From Ochromonas danica (Eukaryota > Sar > Chrysophyceae > Chromulinales > Chromulinaceae), in the NCBI GenBank assembly GCA_015146655.1, contig VKHL01000035.1, positions 68,423 to 132,422 of the forward strand: a stretch of DNA of 64,000 nucleotides, written 5' to 3'. A program made the translations under genes and the position numbers. Below are positions 1-11,131 of the stretch, in pieces. The first letter of the stretch is position 1; each line of letters opens with the position of its first letter. Under the pieces are notes generated by a model. It was not told the origin of the DNA and did not search any database. It was given only the letters and a program-made list of their open reading frames with translations.

Positions 1-2928
1 CATTGTCTAATGGTTGGAAAGGCAAAGCACGGTCGATCACATCAATTAACGCTAATGCTCTCTCTTGATCAATATTGCCCATTACCAAGGCATCACCAAA
101 TGACCTTTTCAATATTCTTGGCAAGAAGCGATTAATATCCTCAAGTTGAACTCTTTTCAGGCTATTTTGCAAGGATTCAATTTGAAAGTTCAACGTCTCT
201 AAGGCTAAATGGCTATAGTAAGCAGCATGTGAGTATGGTTGCTGTGTTCGCCATCCTTCCAAATCACGTTGTACAATATCATAATGTCTCTTGAAATCTT
301 CAGGATTTGCCTTGAATGTCGATAAACTATTCATAATCTCCTCTAAAAATATATGGAAGTTATCATGGAATCCGTTCACAATGCATTGTAATCCTTTCGA
401 TGTAAACTCAATCTCCCAATCCAAACCAGCCAAATGGGCATTATATAGGTATTCATTGATGTGGTCTACAAAACAACCTGTGAAGATTTTTGATTGAACC
501 AAGAAGTTTTCATCAAATAGATTTCGATCCAATGATAGAGAAAAGACAGCAAATACTTTAGGTACACGGAAAACTCTGTCAACTTTGTGATAGACCTTCC
601 AACGATCAGAGTTCATAATCATACTAGGAGGTTCATTTAAAGCATCTTCTCGTATCTGACCAAGTAGTTGGTTAGGGTGAAGAAGAGAAAAGTCTCTAGG
701 AATAAGTGCATTAGGCTGGGGTAAGGACAGACCTGGGAAGTCCTCTGCACGCACTCTCTGCCACTTTGTGGTCTCTAATGGGAGAGTACGATTATTATAA
801 TGTGTTCCATAATAACTTTCTACCTCCATCGTGTGATTTGCTAGAGTATTGCTTGTTAAGATAATACGCAGTCGTTGAGGGGAGAGATGGTTCAGATAGT
901 TGAAGAGGACATTGCGATCATAACGCTCAAAGATTCTCCCTCCAGTAACATATTCTGAACTATTATATCGTTGCATATTAGCAACCCAAGTTGAGACAGA
1001 ATCAACAGGTTCACCTTTCTCACCAAAAGCAAATGAAATCAATGATTGTTGCATATATTCTTGAATAAGGTAATCTGGCAGATCACCTTTTCTTATCATC
1101 TCTTGTCTCATCAGATCAATATAGGCAAAGATATGTGAAATAATCTCTTGATATTGTGTCAACCCACTCTCCGTCAAATCCATAGAGATAGTGAAGACAT
1201 GCAAATCAGTTGTCTCCGTGCTTACGAAAGCAGATAAGCTATTAACTAGTTTCTTCTCCACTAATAAGCTACGTAAACTGCCCTTTGTTTCATGTCCTAA
1301 CAAATCAGTTAATATAGCTTCAGGCTTATAATCTTGTAAAACCTTCGCATAAGTCAAGTTAGAGATCCAGATAGGCCATGAAAGGGTCAGACTGCGTCTC
1401 TCTCCCACAGGCACAATCTCTAAGAGTAAAGCATCATCCTTTTCATAGAATGGAATTACTTTACCTAAATAAGCTAAAGCTGGATCATTCTTTTGACTTC
1501 GTATAGGTACATTTGAGAAAGATCGTCTAGCAAGATCTTCGAGGTCAGCCAGGTTGTGGTTGCTGTAAAGACAGAGAGTCATTAACGATGCGGAATAATA
1601 GCGTTGAAAGAAATCTTTTAAAGCTTGTACTGGATCTTCTCCACGTTGTAATGGAAGTGTATATAATGTATCTTTTGTGCCAGTGGTAAAGCGATTCAAT
1701 GGATGGGCTGGATTAGCTCCATCATACTCCAACTACATTTCAAACCAACACAGAAACAACAACAACAATAACGTAAAGTGAGATCGTGGATAGCATAAAA
1801 CAATCAAATACCATATAGAGAGAATAGCAAGACAAGACAAACATTAGTGACTCAGATATGCATCTATGACATCAAGATAGCTTTCTTATTGATAAATAAA
1901 AGCTATCATTGCAGAGAGAAGATTAGCAATTTGAAGCTTTCCTCATAGCCACACCAATTGAAGAATATTCAAGACAGTCATCGACAAACATAAACAAACT
2001 TACTTGATAAGTTCGAAAGGTATTACTATTGATATTCTTCTTATGCTCACTATCAATGGCATTAATCTCTCTCTCCACTGCATCATCTGTATAGAGAGGT
2101 GCAATAAAGAATTGAGCAAATCGATCTAATGCTCCATCCAAAGCATCTGCATTGACATCAAAGTACTAATACATAAACATACACAAGAACATTATTATTC
2201 ATTAGTCTCTCATATAAAGAAAACCATTTTCATCTTACATAAACAGTGTCTTCATTGTCAGTATATGCATTACTTTCACCACTATGAGATGCAAGATAAT
2301 TAGTAAACTCATCCTCATCAGGGAATTTCTTTGTTCCTAAGAAGGTCATATGTTCACAGAAATGAGCTAATCCAGGTAGATTGACAGGATCGGAAAACGA
2401 CCCCACGTGAACATCTACAGCTGCAGCTGCTCGTTTACTCTCAGGATCAGAGACTAAGAGTACACGAAGACCATTCTTTAGTGTAATTGCTTTATATTGG
2501 CGATCATCCAAGACACGTTTACGAACACTTCCTGATATGTCTAAGAGAGGTTCACTCGTTGAGGTGGTGGAAGGGGTAGGAATGGGTGTTGGTGATATAG
2601 GAGTCTCGGCTGAAGCATATTGACTTGTCGTTAGTGTTACACCAAAGAGTAAAGATTGCAAAAGGATTGTCTTTATACGACGATTTTGAAGATTTTGAAG
2701 TGAAGTGATTTCATGGAAGATATCACCCCCTGTTGGTCGTTGAGCAAAAAATGCTAAAGAAGTTGACTTTCTAGCCAATAGAAAAGGTCTTCGAAATGCT
2801 TCAGAGTGACATAATATAAAGATAGCAATATAAAAGACAATATTCCTCATCTCGTTGTTTCTGCAATTCTGTTGCATTGCCACACATCGACATCCCTCTG
2901 CCACGACTATTATTGCCTTCCCACGCAT
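1..2928 (-). CDS. Insulysin-like M16 zinc metallopeptidase (3' part beyond window)
   Basis: Insulin-degrading-enzyme family peptidase that would cut small peptides in a closed chamber. Exons read 2928-2239, 2165-2004 and 1732-1, with GT-AG introns of 73 and 271 nt; the last exon leaves the window, so about 861 residues are visible of a family length near 1000. The zinc site is complete: HFCEH at residues 189-193, and the third ligand in REINAIDSEH at 270, exactly 81 residues after the first His as in human IDE. The segment after the first intron (YFDV, then GALDRFAQFF) is nearly identical to IDE. The N-terminus is unusual. From an internal Met (2850) a hydrophobic stretch is followed by HSEA-FRRPF and basic, Ser-rich residues, which looks like a signal peptide plus plastid transit peptide. 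Either Met could be the start. The next gene, USP, lies 152 bp upstream on the same strand. Confidence 0.9.
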
Positions 2929-3080
2929 CTAGATAACTGAGAATCTGGATCTATCCCTTTTCCTTAACTAATGTTAACTTAGTAGTAGTAACGGACTAAA
3001 ATTACTACAGGACAGCATCTTAACTCAATATAGAATGCCGTAACAAGAAAAATGAAAAGTTAAAAAGAAGTGGACTGAAC

Positions 3081-4925
3081 TTATTTATGAGGAAGATCAT
3101 CCCCACCACCCTCAGTGGACACATCGTGTGCACGAATGACTTTCTTCTCCTGACAGAACAAGCGATACCCACGCATTTTATCCACCTCCATCGCTTCATC
3201 CAACTCTTTTCCTGTCAGCACTTGCAAAATATGTCCAGCGTTAACAACAGCTTCTTGTTTCGAGATATTGACAATCAATGGTTCTTCCCCTCCACTACTG
3301 CCATGAATCTCCAAAGAGCCATCAAGAAAAAGTTGCTCAATGACGACTCTCCCTTCCACTACAAGACTCGAACGACTTGAGATCTCGACGTTCTCCGGAT
3401 GAGGGAACAAAGAATGCAACTCATGCGGGAAGGCTGCCGTGAGAGGATGAATGACAATACGAGGCGAAGGCTTGGCTTTTACACCCAAGATCTCCACTTC
3501 TTCTCCCTCCTCCACCTCTGCTCCTAACCCGCGAAGCAGTTCGGCGTAGACATGATATTGAGCACACTCTGCCGTATAAGGGGATGCTGCTGGAATGCCG
3601 GAAGCGGCAGCTACAGCAGCATCGGCTGAGTTATTCTTACATGCAGAGAAGCATAACCAATCAGGAGCATTGGTGAAGCCCACTTTGCTTTCGTTGGGCA
3701 AGAGCTTTGGATAGTCTTGCATCATACACTCCAAACGAGTAGGTTTCTTGAATGTAGTACGAGTTGCATCCTTGTACTTAGGATTGACAAACTCTGGCAT
3801 CAAACCATGAGTTTTCTCTAAAACCGCCAGATAGGGCTCCAAGCGAAACACCAACTGATTGATATTTCCTGGGAAGGGACTCATACCGGAAACAGGATCA
3901 TTCACATCTCCTTCAGGGGAGATCGTAGATCGAAGTAAAGGATCGAGTTGATTATACTCCACGTTGATTGTCATAGCACGACCATCTTCATGACAGAGTC
4001 GTACAATGGCACCAATGGCCTGTTTGGCCACTCTGGGAATAGCCATGGAATTTACTTCCAAAACTAACACCTCACTGACTCCGAGCAGTGCAGGAAGTGT
4101 AAAGAAGGCTAAACCATTTGTATCCTGGAAGAAGATAGTATACTTAATTCCTTCTTGATACCAACGGCGAGCTGTACCGGTGGAATGCATGAGGGCATGG
4201 ACATCTCCATGGCCGTGAGGCTTTCCTTCCGCTTTGTAAGGTCCTGAAGTGGCGATTTCTGCATGATTAGAAATCAATGCCGGCACTTCACCTTGCTTCA
4301 TCAAAGTAATTTGACCAGGTGCCATACCAAAGTCATGGTATTTCTCCAACAAAGCCACCGTCTTGTCATGGGTATCATCCGACACCATTATTGCTAAAGG
4401 AAGAATCTTGCCTGGTGGGGCATAACGCTTTTGAATGGCAAGAATTTGCTGACAATAGAATTCCAAGTACTTGACTTGTGTAAGAGTTTGAACAGGTAGC
4501 TCCACTTTAATCCCATGATAACCCAACCTCTCTCCTAGTCCCCCTGCGACCAACACAAAGCCACAGGAGGAGAGCTGTGCAATACCAGCTTCTTCATATT
4601 GATGATAATCCTCAGTGTAAGGATTCGCTAGACTTACGCCATGAGGTAGAGAAGGAGTCCATCCTTCAAAGGGATTAAGATTCGTGTTTTCTAGAAGTTG
4701 ACGTGCTCTCTTGAGATAGCCTATCATACCTCCCACCATACTTTTCTCCATAGCATGAAGATCATTCATCATTTCATGCTTTTTATCATCATTGACACCA
4801 GGTGAATCCCATGCCATGAAAAGATGACCTTGTTGTCCTTCTTCAACTAAAGCAATAGCAAGTTTTCTTTCATCTTCTGTTAGGATGGATAAGTTGTTAG
4901 TAAGTGCTGGAGGGAATTCACTCAT
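3081..4925 (-). CDS. USP: UDP-sugar pyrophosphorylase
   Basis: Broad-specificity nucleotidyltransferase (EC 2.7.7.64 type) that makes UDP-glucose, UDP-galactose, UDP-glucuronate and related sugars from UTP and the sugar 1-phosphate; cytosolic in plants. It is a single exon of 614 residues, the same length as the Arabidopsis enzyme as I recall it. The UTP-binding loop VLVAGGLGERLGY lies at residues 124-136, followed by GIKVELP. The C-terminal part has the left-handed beta-helix-like tail (GVKAKPSPRIVIHP, then VEGRVVIEQLFLDGSLEI). No signal peptide is seen. It is head-to-head with importin alpha, 367 bp between ATGs. The family is known from plants, algae, some protists and bacteria, which supports an algal or stramenopile host. 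A UDP-glucose-specific enzyme (UGP) is less likely given the loop sequence. Confidence 0.93.
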   Translation of the reverse strand: MSEFPPALTNNLSILTEDERKLAIALVEEGQQGHLFMAWDSPGVNDDKKHEMMNDLHAMEKSMVGGMIGYLKRARQLLENTNLNPFEGWTPSLPHGVSLANPYTEDYHQYEEAGIAQLSSCGFVLVAGGLGERLGYHGIKVELPVQTLTQVKYLEFYCQQILAIQKRYAPPGKILPLAIMVSDDTHDKTVALLEKYHDFGMAPGQITLMKQGEVPALISNHAEIATSGPYKAEGKPHGHGDVHALMHSTGTARRWYQEGIKYTIFFQDTNGLAFFTLPALLGVSEVLVLEVNSMAIPRVAKQAIGAIVRLCHEDGRAMTINVEYNQLDPLLRSTISPEGDVNDPVSGMSPFPGNINQLVFRLEPYLAVLEKTHGLMPEFVNPKYKDATRTTFKKPTRLECMMQDYPKLLPNESKVGFTNAPDWLCFSACKNNSADAAVAAASGIPAASPYTAECAQYHVYAELLRGLGAEVEEGEEVEILGVKAKPSPRIVIHPLTAAFPHELHSLFPHPENVEISSRSSLVVEGRVVIEQLFLDGSLEIHGSSGGEEPLIVNISKQEAVVNAGHILQVLTGKELDEAMEVDKMRGYRLFCQEKKVIRAHDVSTEGGGDDLPHK

Positions 4926-5292
4926 ATTATTATTATTATATATATTTCAGAGAGAGAGAGAGAGATGGAGAACAAGTGACAGTTGTTGTTGAATTTGATT
5001 GTGAAGGAAGCAGCAGAAGTGGTAATTGTGGTAATTGGAATTCCACTTTTCAAGTGAAAATGAACACAAAACCCAATCAGCTTAACTTAACTCCCCAACC
5101 AGCAGCAGCAGAGAGCACACACACTTCCTCTTAACTTAATAAGATTGTGAACTGCTTGGGGGGCGGAGTCCATCGGAACCAACTCTAGACTGAGAGGAGT
5201 GATCAAGCAAACTAATAAATTGAAAATCATTTCTTCTTTTCTTCCTTTCTGATAATTATAATCCATCATCATTGACTTCTGTTAGTACAAGA
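4926..5292. promoter_or_regulatory. Divergent promoter region USP / importin alpha
   Basis: This 367 bp spacer separates the two start codons of oppositely transcribed genes. It holds a GA microsatellite at about 4950-4966, close to the USP start, and two copies of a TTAACTTAA-type motif, at 5092-5101 and 5131-5140. No TATA box is obvious. A shared promoter is inferred from the layout alone. Confidence 0.5.
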
Positions 5293-7371
5293 ATGAGTGA
5301 AAATCGTAAAAGTAAGTACAAGTCGCGAGATTCATTGATGCGAAGTGCAGATCAAAAACGATTAGCCTGGGAAGCTAGAGGACGTAAGAATCGAGAGCAA
5401 GCCATTGATCAGAAGAGAATACTCTATAGTAGTGGTGATAACACTCAACAATTAACGTGTGACTTGAACACTGCTTTACATCGTTTAGCTTTATTATCCG
5501 CTGTAAGTCATCTCACCTGAATAACTGATTGATTGATTGATTGACTGACTGACTGACTGACTGACTGACGTTTATTGGATGTTTGTAGTTGCAAATAGTA
5601 CCATCAAATAAAGCAGAAATTGTTGATAATCTAGCCTATATCTGCCATTATCTCACAGGAGATGCAAATGCACGAAGTCAAGTTTTACTAGAACAAGGAT
5701 TGATTGCTATTCTCAACTCTTGTCTACAATCTGAAATAGCAACTGTACAATTTCAAGCAGCGAAATGTATTACTTGTATAGCATCAGGAGATCATGATCA
5801 AACAAGTCAAGTCTTTGCTGTGGTCCCTTCTATTTTAATCTTATTAAGAAGTACAACGTCTACTGCTGATATTAAAACACAATTATGTTGGGCATTAGGT
5901 AATATTGCGGTTGATTGTAATAGTTGTAAAGGACAATTAGTTGCATTACGTTGTCCACAAGAGATGATTACCTTATTATTGGAATATATTACCTATCTTC
6001 GTACCATGTGTGAAGTTGGTGTCGAACTTGCTGCTCCTTCAGAATATAGTAGTCTTACTAATATTATTGCTAATCTTCTCTGGTCCTTAACCAATATGAT
6101 ACGAGGACATATTGAAGTACCTTACATGGAAGAGTTTAATCAAGAAGCATTGGGCCAATTGATCTGGTTATGTGGATTAGAAGATGATACTATTGCTCCT
6201 ATGGCGAGATGGATTTTCACATTTTTAACATCCAAAGATCAGACCTTATTTGACCGACTACTTTCACTTGGGCTCTATGAGGTATGATATCATTCCTATT
6301 ATAGGTTATGACAATCTAGTGTGACTAATGGATTGTGATGGTGATTGTGATAGAAACTTGGTGAAAGACTTGCAGCAGAAGTTACTTACAATGGTGCTGA
6401 AATAGGACTAACAGCAAGTCAGCGTAGTAGTGATTCCATTTGTGCAGCCATTGAACCGCGTGATAACGAAGGACTTGTAGGTTTACTACGTTGTCTTGGA
6501 AATATCTGTGCTGGCAATGAAAGTTATGCACAACATACATTGACTACTAACAACTTGCTTCCTCGTTTAGTTGCTTTATTGGATCTGGAGTTGTATAGTA
6601 AATATATTGCTAAAGAAGCTCTTCGAACCTTATCCTATGTATTGAATACTGCGACGGAAGAACAACAAAAACAGTATTTTCACAAATATTTCAAAGGTAA
6701 GATATCTCATTCATCTCTCTTTCATATCATTCCAGTAGATTGACCTCTGTTTATTCATCATGTTAGAATATATGACAGCATGGCATCACTTTGTTATCTC
6801 TGAAGATTACGAGATGCAAGAAGCTGCCTTGTTAGCTATTGAACCAATTCATCCGGATCACACTCTTGCCTTCTATATGGACTCTGAAGGGAATGGTTTA
6901 TCCGCGGAGTTAAGTACCGCTTTATATTGTGTCGTCAAACTATTACTTTCCCCGCATATCACTGGAATACTTTGTCAACTTGCTGCCTTACAATTATTGA
7001 ATGTCTGGATTAAGCATTGTCCACGAATAGTGGGTAAACAACTTGTTCAACTTGATGTTGCAGAATCTCTAGAGAATTTGCAATATACAAGTGAAGATAA
7101 ACATGTGACTGGATTAGCAGAGGATGTGCTCGAAACGTTATATAAGTATATGGAAGAATGTGAAGTTGAATTGGACTGCATGACATCGTCGTCGAAAGAA
7201 AATCAAGCAAGTCTAATTCCTGACTTTTCATTCACCAATCCTCCCGTGGCAACCACGGCTACAACAGTGTTCTCTTTTGGGGAGCCTGCAGCTGAGTTGA
7301 GTAGTCACGCGTTGAAGGGAGCTGGTCGTGGAGCCCAAGCTACTCAACCTTCTTGGATGATGTCTTATTAA
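5293..7371 (+). CDS. Importin subunit alpha (karyopherin alpha)
   Basis: Nuclear import adaptor that binds nuclear localisation signals through armadillo repeats and importin beta through its IBB domain. Four exons (5293-5502, 5589-6281, 6354-6696, 6767-7371) give 616 residues, longer than the usual 520-550 because of the C-terminal tail. The IBB at the N-terminus is basic (NRKSKYKSRDSL, then RGRKNREQAIDQKR). ARM repeats follow, with typical phrases such as LLEQGLIAILNSCLQS, CWALGNIAVDC and LLWSLTNMIRG. The tail carries FSFGEP, resembling a nucleoporin FG motif. The ATG at 5293 was chosen because the longer frame begins at TTG. Intron 1 contains a TGAT/TGAC tetranucleotide array. Confidence 0.9.
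5530..5570 (+). repeat. Tetranucleotide microsatellite in importin alpha intron 1
   Basis: An array of TGAT units that switches to TGAC units fills nearly half of the 86 nt intron. The intron keeps a GTAAGT donor and a TTTGTAG acceptor. Confidence 0.9.
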
Positions 7372-7735
7372 TCGCCTACCTCTTCTTTACGTTCTGTGTT
7401 TTTCTTTTGCTTCCCTTTTCTCTCCATTTTAAACTACTTTGATGAAGCAGGGTGTGAGTTGCATAAACCACATAGTGACATGTTCTTGAAAAGCATTATG
7501 ATAATCGATATGATAATGTGAAAGTTTAAGTTAATTTATGTCATGGTGCGCGACCATTTGAACTGCATATTAGAATTCTGGCCATCCAAAGCATATGGGG
7601 CAAAGCAGAAGGATGCATCATCCGTAGCATCGAAGGAATGCAACAGGAACAATAGTTAATGAAGCAAAATGGGTAAGGAAACGTTCAATACGAAATAAGT
7701 GTCGATCACTTATCGTCTTAACAACAGAAGAAGAA
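7372..7735. other. Convergent spacer, importin alpha / DUF4139 gene
   Basis: A 364 bp AT-rich stretch between two converging 3' ends. It holds presumed 3' UTRs and one TTAAGTTAAT at about 7527. I see no further gene or repeat. Confidence 0.6.
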
Positions 7736-9685
7736 TTAAATAATATCATAACTGCTTTTCGCCTCAGGCACAGTGATCTGATATTTGAATGACAAAGCAA
7801 CCTTTTCACCCGCCTTGAGCCATACCGCCCAGTAGATGTTACCCGTGCTTGAGCAATGATAAGCATTCCTCTTGTTAGTGATTGTTAAAGAGTGGGAGGA
7901 GAGCTCACGCTTCAATACTCTTTGAAGGAATTCGCTTTCAATCAGCACCTGACTTTCGTCTTGTTGACTGATAGCGGCAGGCTTCTTGTGGTTTGCTTCA
8001 ATGTTCTCTTCAGTTGTGGATGACAAGACTTGTAACTCCGCCTTCTTAGGAGAAAGTAACTCCACTTTATAAACATCATCATCACTGCTCTTGGGCAGGT
8101 TTTCCACCAGAATGACCAGTTTCTCAGAGGTATCATGTGTATTGTGCAAGCTGATCAAGCGTTCCTCTGTGCGAACATTATAGCGTTTCTTGTCAACAAC
8201 AAACCAGCTTGATTGATCATCTTCAACACCTTTACGAGAAGGGTACACTTTCTGGGACGATAATAGTACAGCTTTATCCTGTCCCAAGTTGAACACGACT
8301 GGTTGTCCAGCCTTCGCTCCATCAACACTTCCTCTTCCCACATAACTACCTTGAATATCAAAGCTCACATCGTCACTCGGGAGCAATGGAAGGGTAGCAT
8401 CAGGATATTCTCCAATACCCGCCAAATATGTTTCAGAACTGATCGACGGGACCACATAAGTGAAAACATGCATGGGAAAGGTAGTTTGACCCACAAACAA
8501 TGTATGATAATAACCCTCAGGGACATCCTTACTACCATAAATAGGGACATTCTTAGGACGAACGCTAATGTTCACAGTATGGCCAACATGGAGGAGATAG
8601 TCTCGAAAAAGGTCACCCCAAGCCTCAACTCCAACTGAAACCGGAGCTGCAGCTTCAAGGTTGGCAGTTGCGTCCATAGCAGAGGATGCAAACATAACAT
8701 TCTGATTGGAGCTTTCGACCATATTATCTTGGCGAAAAGAGCGTGCTTTCTTATAGCTCGAACCTCCAGCTTTAAAGGCATTGTGATACTTCACACCGAC
8801 AATCTGACCAGAAGGTAGCGGAAGAGTGGCCATGATAGACTCAGCTGGACTGCTTGTAGACAATGAAATTCGAACATCGTTCCAAGACTCGCCCGTTTCC
8901 TGCCATACCTCAGCATACAAATCCATAGCTGCTTGATAGAGTGCCACACTATTTTCTTTCAAGGTGAGACGTAAATCATAATGAGGCAACCAAGCCGCTG
9001 GACGAGTGAGGTAAGTCATCCGGAAACTAAACTTAGTCGATGGTTCGTATTCTTTCGAAGTTCTAACGTGCAAGACCAGAGTCTTCTCCGGGACTTTGGT
9101 ACAGCAAGCATTCTCCTTTTTCTCCAACAATTGCTTTAAATTCTCCTGCGCATCTAAGATCTTCTCTTCTACTACACTCAGCTCTTTATGCACTTTAACA
9201 ATCTCTTCATTAACAGAGGCAATAACGTCAACAGCTCTGGAGGTTTCATCACAGTTTGGTAGACGCTGGGAGAGATAGTGCTGAAGAGCACTAACGGTAA
9301 AGAGAAGACGCTGCTTTTCCTTATCAAGCTGAAAATAAGTCATATTTTGATCGCGAACTTGCTGACTCAATTCATCCAAAGATTCAGGAACGTTCTGACT
9401 GACAATCTTCACATCCAGGATAGAGATATCTGCAGGGCTCTCAATACGCACAGACTTATCAATAATTGAATAAGGCAATCCACTGAAAGAGAGAGTATGA
9501 TCGCCTGGAGTAAGTGTAAGAGAAGGAGTGGAGGAGATGGTAAGGAATCGCTGTAGGAGAGCTTGATCACTGTTGAAGATTGTGACATGGTCAATCTGAG
9601 AACTCACTCGACGAGATAACTCATGGCTTTCAATAGGATTAATTAAGACAAGGGTAATAAGAGGAATCAAAAATATTCCTAACAT
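7736..9685 (-). CDS. DUF4139/DUF4140 (MuiA-like) secretory protein
   Basis: Single-exon protein of 649 residues in the DUF4140-coiled-coil-DUF4139 family, sometimes labelled mucoidy inhibitor A; its biochemical role is unknown. The N-terminus is a clear signal peptide (hydrophobic run LIPLITLVLI after MLGIF), so it enters the secretory route. The DUF4140 region begins at HVTIFNSDQALLQR near residue 33; a helical coiled-coil follows at about 95-195; the DUF4139 part carries the hallmark AAWLPHYDLRL and EVWQETGESWNDVRISLST, and ends with AVWLKAGEKVALSFKYQITVP. No C-terminal anchor or ER-retention signal is visible. It is head-to-head with CIAO1, with 230 bp between ATGs. Confidence 0.85.
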   Translation of the reverse strand: MLGIFLIPLITLVLINPIESHELSRRVSSQIDHVTIFNSDQALLQRFLTISSTPSLTLTPGDHTLSFSGLPYSIIDKSVRIESPADISILDVKIVSQNVPESLDELSQQVRDQNMTYFQLDKEKQRLLFTVSALQHYLSQRLPNCDETSRAVDVIASVNEEIVKVHKELSVVEEKILDAQENLKQLLEKKENACCTKVPEKTLVLHVRTSKEYEPSTKFSFRMTYLTRPAAWLPHYDLRLTLKENSVALYQAAMDLYAEVWQETGESWNDVRISLSTSSPAESIMATLPLPSGQIVGVKYHNAFKAGGSSYKKARSFRQDNMVESSNQNVMFASSAMDATANLEAAAPVSVGVEAWGDLFRDYLLHVGHTVNISVRPKNVPIYGSKDVPEGYYHTLFVGQTTFPMHVFTYVVPSISSETYLAGIGEYPDATLPLLPSDDVSFDIQGSYVGRGSVDGAKAGQPVVFNLGQDKAVLLSSQKVYPSRKGVEDDQSSWFVVDKKRYNVRTEERLISLHNTHDTSEKLVILVENLPKSSDDDVYKVELLSPKKAELQVLSSTTEENIEANHKKPAAISQQDESQVLIESEFLQRVLKRELSSHSLTITNKRNAYHCSSTGNIYWAVWLKAGEKVALSFKYQITVPEAKSSYDII

Positions 9686-9915
9686 TTTTACCTTCTTACC
9701 AATGTTGTAATTAAAGAATGAATCAATACCAGAATATGTGAATCAATTGTGTTGAGGGCAGGGCTGGGAGAAGATTCAGATAGCCAGCTTGCCAGATACC
9801 CAAATTATTACACAATTCCTTTGAAGTCCTGGAAGACAATTACATAATCGTCATCCACCGCACCAATCCCAGAACAATTCCAACAAATTCCATCCATTTC
9901 TTCATCTAATTGACT
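9686..9915. promoter_or_regulatory. Divergent spacer DUF4139 gene / CIAO1
   Basis: A 230 bp spacer between two ATGs of opposite strands. No copy of the TTAAGTTAAC motif and no TATA box are seen; shared promoter activity is inferred from the spacing only. Confidence 0.4.
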
Positions 9916-10896
9916 ATGTTACGTCCATTATCAGTTGTTGAAGGACATGAAGATAGAGTATGGCATCTCTCTTGGTCTCCTGACGGGAAGAGGTTTGCTA
10001 CTTGTGGTGAGGATCGTACTGTTCGGATCTGGCTAGTGGAAGAAGAATTTTCTCTAGCCCCCAAAGTCCTTTGTCTTACTGTTCTAGAAGATGATCATAC
10101 TCGCACTATTCGTTGTTGTGAATGGTCACCTTGTAGTCGGTACTTAGCAACCGCTTCTTTTGATGGATTTGTCATTGTCTATCAAAACCAATCTGGTCGT
10201 TGGGTACGTATTGCTACATTAGAAGGACATGAAAATGAAGTGAAATGTGTAGCATGGAGTCCTGATGGTAATTTTCTTGCTACTTGTGGTCGTGATAAGA
10301 AAGTGTGGATTTGGGAAGTAATTGATCGAAATGATTTCGATGTCGCCGCTGTTCTGGATGGTCATACACAAGATGTGAAATTCATCAAATGGCATCCTGA
10401 TGGTCATATCTTATTTTCTTGTGGTTATGATGATACTATTAAAGTATGGAATGAAGATGATGGGGATTGGTATTGTGTCAAGACTTTAATTGGACATCAA
10501 AGCACAGTTTGGTCAGTCCTTCCCATACGTCAAGGAAATGTCTTATTGTCAGTCAGTGATGATCATTCACTGGTTCTCTGGGAATGTGATTCCTCAACTG
10601 ATCTAAGCAAGGATTGGCGAAAAGTTTGTGTTATAGGCAATGCTCATGATCGAGCTGTTTATAGTGTTGATTGGTTAGATAGCCTTCAGACTGTTGTGAC
10701 TGCTGGAGCGGACAATTCCATTGCACTCTTTGCCTTTGAGCGAGGAGATGATGGAATGTCTATGTTAGTAGAGACAGGAAGGATTCGACAAGCGCATGAT
10801 GGCGATGTCAATTGTGTTCGTTGGCGGCCTCATGGCGACCTGTTAGCTTCTGTTGGAGACGACGGCTTGATTAAATTGTGGCAACTACAAGTTTAA
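9916..10896 (+). CDS. CIAO1: CIAO1/Cia1, cytosolic iron-sulfur assembly WD40 protein
   Basis: Seven-bladed WD40 scaffold of the cytosolic Fe-S targeting complex, which with MMS19 and FAM96B hands clusters to nuclear and cytosolic apoproteins. Single exon, 326 residues, close to the family length of 330-340. Repeats with GH and WD-type ends are regular: EGHEDRVWHLSWSPDG, LEGHENEVKCVAWSPDG, LDGHTQDVKFIKWHPDG, LIGHQSTVWSV, NAHDRAVYSVDW and QAHDGDVNCVRWRPHG. The phrases GEDRTVRIW and CGYDDTIKVW match CIAO1 rather than other WD40 proteins. The ATG at 9916 replaces a TTG two codons upstream. Confidence 0.92.
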   Translation: MLRPLSVVEGHEDRVWHLSWSPDGKRFATCGEDRTVRIWLVEEEFSLAPKVLCLTVLEDDHTRTIRCCEWSPCSRYLATASFDGFVIVYQNQSGRWVRIATLEGHENEVKCVAWSPDGNFLATCGRDKKVWIWEVIDRNDFDVAAVLDGHTQDVKFIKWHPDGHILFSCGYDDTIKVWNEDDGDWYCVKTLIGHQSTVWSVLPIRQGNVLLSVSDDHSLVLWECDSSTDLSKDWRKVCVIGNAHDRAVYSVDWLDSLQTVVTAGADNSIALFAFERGDDGMSMLVETGRIRQAHDGDVNCVRWRPHGDLLASVGDDGLIKLWQLQV

Positions 10897-11131
10897 GAAA
10901 AGCAATACGATCCCTTTTATTCCTTCTCTTTGTTCAATGATTTCTGATCAATCAACCACATCACATGAGTGAAAAAGTCCCCCACCCCCCACAAAAATGC
11001 AAGGCTGCCAAGGTAATGAGGGTTATGCTTTACAAGGTAAGTACAAGGAAGATGAGAGAACACCATATCTTCAAGAGACATCTCTTCCTTCGTGTTCAAT
11101 CTTCAGTTTTGCTTTCTTCAACATCGAGGGA

